60,573 nucleotides of DNA from an uncultured Acidobacteriaceae bacterium (GTDB lineage: Bacteria > Acidobacteriota > Terriglobia > Terriglobales > Acidobacteriaceae). Positions 59,613 to 60,573 of this stretch are shown piece after piece. The stretch lies in contig CAIKND010000053.1 in NCBI GenBank assembly GCA_903828675.1, positions 1-60,573 on the forward strand, in the 5' to 3' direction. The translations under genes were made by a program, and so were the position numbers. The notes under the pieces were generated by a model that saw only the letters and a list, made by a program, of their open reading frames with translations, was not told the origin of the DNA and searched no databases. Within the stretch, counting starts at the first letter, position 1. Each line of letters opens with the position of its first letter.

Positions 59613-60068
59613 CTAATTGGGCGTCCCCGATGTCTCCGTAGCGTCAAACGTGCACTCCCCGCACTGGCAGACGCGGCGCAGGTACTCCCAAGAATAAATG
59701 CCGCCGGAGTGGCCGTCGTTCCAGTTGAACTGGAGTGCATAGCGGCCCACGGCATGAGCGCTGTCAGGCTTGACCGGCGGCACATACATGGGCAGCAAAT
59801 TGGCGGGCTTGGGCTTCGGCTGGCCGGCTTTGCGGCCGTCCCCCTTGCGCTCCTCAATGCAGGTGGCGCAGGGACAGGCATCGCGCAGCCATGCGAAGCT
59901 CCAGGCGCTGCGGTGGCCGTCGTTCCAGTCGATCTCCAGGCCCTTGCCCTCACTCAGCAGCACCCGGACCTTCTCCGGTGTGACGGCGATGCGCGGCAGC
60001 GGCCGGTTCTCTTCAGTCTCGCGGGCCTTCTCTTCTTTTGAGGAAATACGTATGCCTTCGTGGCTCAT
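59613..60068 (-). CDS. DUF971 protein
   Basis: 151 residues. The DUF971 fold (also the N-terminal domain of gamma-butyrobetaine hydroxylase) is evident from LEIDWNDGHRSAWSFAWLRDACPCATC and LQFNWNDGHSGGIYSWEYLRRVCQCGEC in parts: two DGH blocks, each near CxCxxC cysteines (CPCATC and CQCGEC) that may bind Zn or an Fe-S cluster. Here without the oxygenase domain. Its start overlaps the stop of the SemiSWEET gene by four bases. Confidence 0.88.
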   Translation of the reverse strand: MSHEGIRISSKEEKARETEENRPLPRIAVTPEKVRVLLSEGKGLEIDWNDGHRSAWSFAWLRDACPCATCIEERKGDGRKAGQPKPKPANLLPMYVPPVKPDSAHAVGRYALQFNWNDGHSGGIYSWEYLRRVCQCGECTFDATETSGTPN

Positions 60069-60352
60069 GGCTCCATTTTATCTTCCCCGCGCCTGGCTCG
60101 CAGGGCCAGTGTGAGGATGGCGACAACCAGCACCATGCTGCAACTGTTGGTGACGATGACGCTAGGCGATTCCGCGGCGATGCCGTACGTGATCCACAGC
60201 GCCACCCCCATGCCGAAGACCATGAACATGGAAAGCGACAGGTCGCGGGCACTTTTCGAGCGCCAGATTCTATGCAGTTGCGGCACCAGCGAGGCGGTCG
60301 TGCAAATGCCGGCCGCCGAGCCGATGGACTCAATCATCCAGCGAGCAATCAT
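60065..60352 (-). CDS. SemiSWEET sugar transporter
   Basis: 95 residues with three membrane helices. The SemiSWEET/PQ-loop signature is TTASLVPQLHRIWRSKSARDLSL, here with the PQ at residues 24-25, and GVALWITYGI for the central helix. SemiSWEETs dimerise to form a sugar uniporter. It is overlapping DUF971 by four bases (ATGA), so both form one operon. Confidence 0.92.
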   Translation of the reverse strand: MIARWMIESIGSAAGICTTASLVPQLHRIWRSKSARDLSLSMFMVFGMGVALWITYGIAAESPSVIVTNSCSMVLVVAILTLALRARRGEDKMEP

Positions 60353-60573
60353 TTAGGGAACCTCTGATTAATTTGATGTTTTGAAAGGGCACGACTTCAG
60401 TCATGCCGCAAATGCTGCAAAATTAACGAGGGCTCTAGGAGTGTGTCGGTCATAGCGTTTTCGCAAAAGCCAACTTAGCGGTTTGCCGGGGAGGTATTCG
60501 AAGTGTGTCGCGCAGGTGGTGAGCCGGTTTGCGGATGACAGTGTGTTTTTCGGTGCGATTTCGGTTAAGACGA
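60353..60573. other. Intergenic end with short hairpin
   Basis: No gene seen in the final 221 bases. GGCACGACT / AGTCATGCC (about 60389-60408) forms a hairpin with one wobble. GGAACCTCTGATTAA near 60358 resembles GGAAGCCTCTGCTAATT near 43690, a possible common repeat. Confidence 0.45.

Overview
This 60.6 kb window is GC-rich (by eye about 60%) chromosomal DNA, almost certainly from an Acidobacteriota member of the Terriglobia/Acidobacteriaceae type. The pointers are the mix of carbohydrate-active secreted proteins (GH29, GH172/DUF2961, VCBS repeats), the fused GH18-CE4-GT2 polysaccharide synthase, short hypothetical proteins typical of that group, and a high density of short palindromic intergenic repeats. 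This placement is inference from protein character; no 16S rRNA or tRNA gene was found in the window.

Layout. 1-8 kb: a secreted glycine-rich protein, a frameshifted OsmC gene, a MgtC/SapB-DUF4010 membrane protein, nadB, a TerC/Alx protein and serS with a small membrane protein. 8-16 kb: a LolA-like periplasmic protein and a surface polysaccharide locus, with a GT-C-like membrane enzyme divergent from a giant GH18-deacetylase-GT2 synthase and followed by a second polytopic membrane protein. 15.6-25 kb: a double TonB-C protein, oligopeptidase B, a TPM-domain/LemA pair, then a signalling cluster (Ser/Thr kinase with Sel1 repeats, RsbW-like kinase, STAS antagonist) and a divergent PRC-MgtE_N-CBS protein. 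25-29.4 kb: a nitronate monooxygenase-like flavoenzyme, a Tat-exported GH172-like enzyme and an Nramp-related transporter with altered metal-site motifs. 29.4-31.7 kb: a small accessory islet with two orphan hypothetical genes, repeats and a Phd-PIN-HigA toxin-antitoxin string.

31.7-38 kb: MutT, a HAD phosphatase, and the most striking locus, a single 760-residue protein that joins a membrane diiron desaturase/hydroxylase, a Rieske ferredoxin and an NqrF-type flavin reductase. It is followed 24 bp later by a sugar isomerase/epimerase-like TIM barrel and is divergent from a sugar-porter MFS gene. 38-43.5 kb: tandem xerD/xerC-like recombinases, GT2, HU and PgeF. 43.9-60.4 kb: a series of metabolic genes including an M3 peptidase with MmcQ/YjbR, a plant-like AroD-AroE fusion, a lipoprotein with a small helical partner, several NAD(P)-dependent oxidoreductases, a Tat-exported alpha-L-fucosidase and a SemiSWEET/DUF971 pair.

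Across the window, at least six copies of a palindromic element of the form TCCCACC(C)-stem-loop-stem-GGATGGGGCAC lie between genes. There are also two elements bounded by GGCTGYGGAAA inverted ends, two very G-rich tracts and several CAGTGG-type simple repeats.
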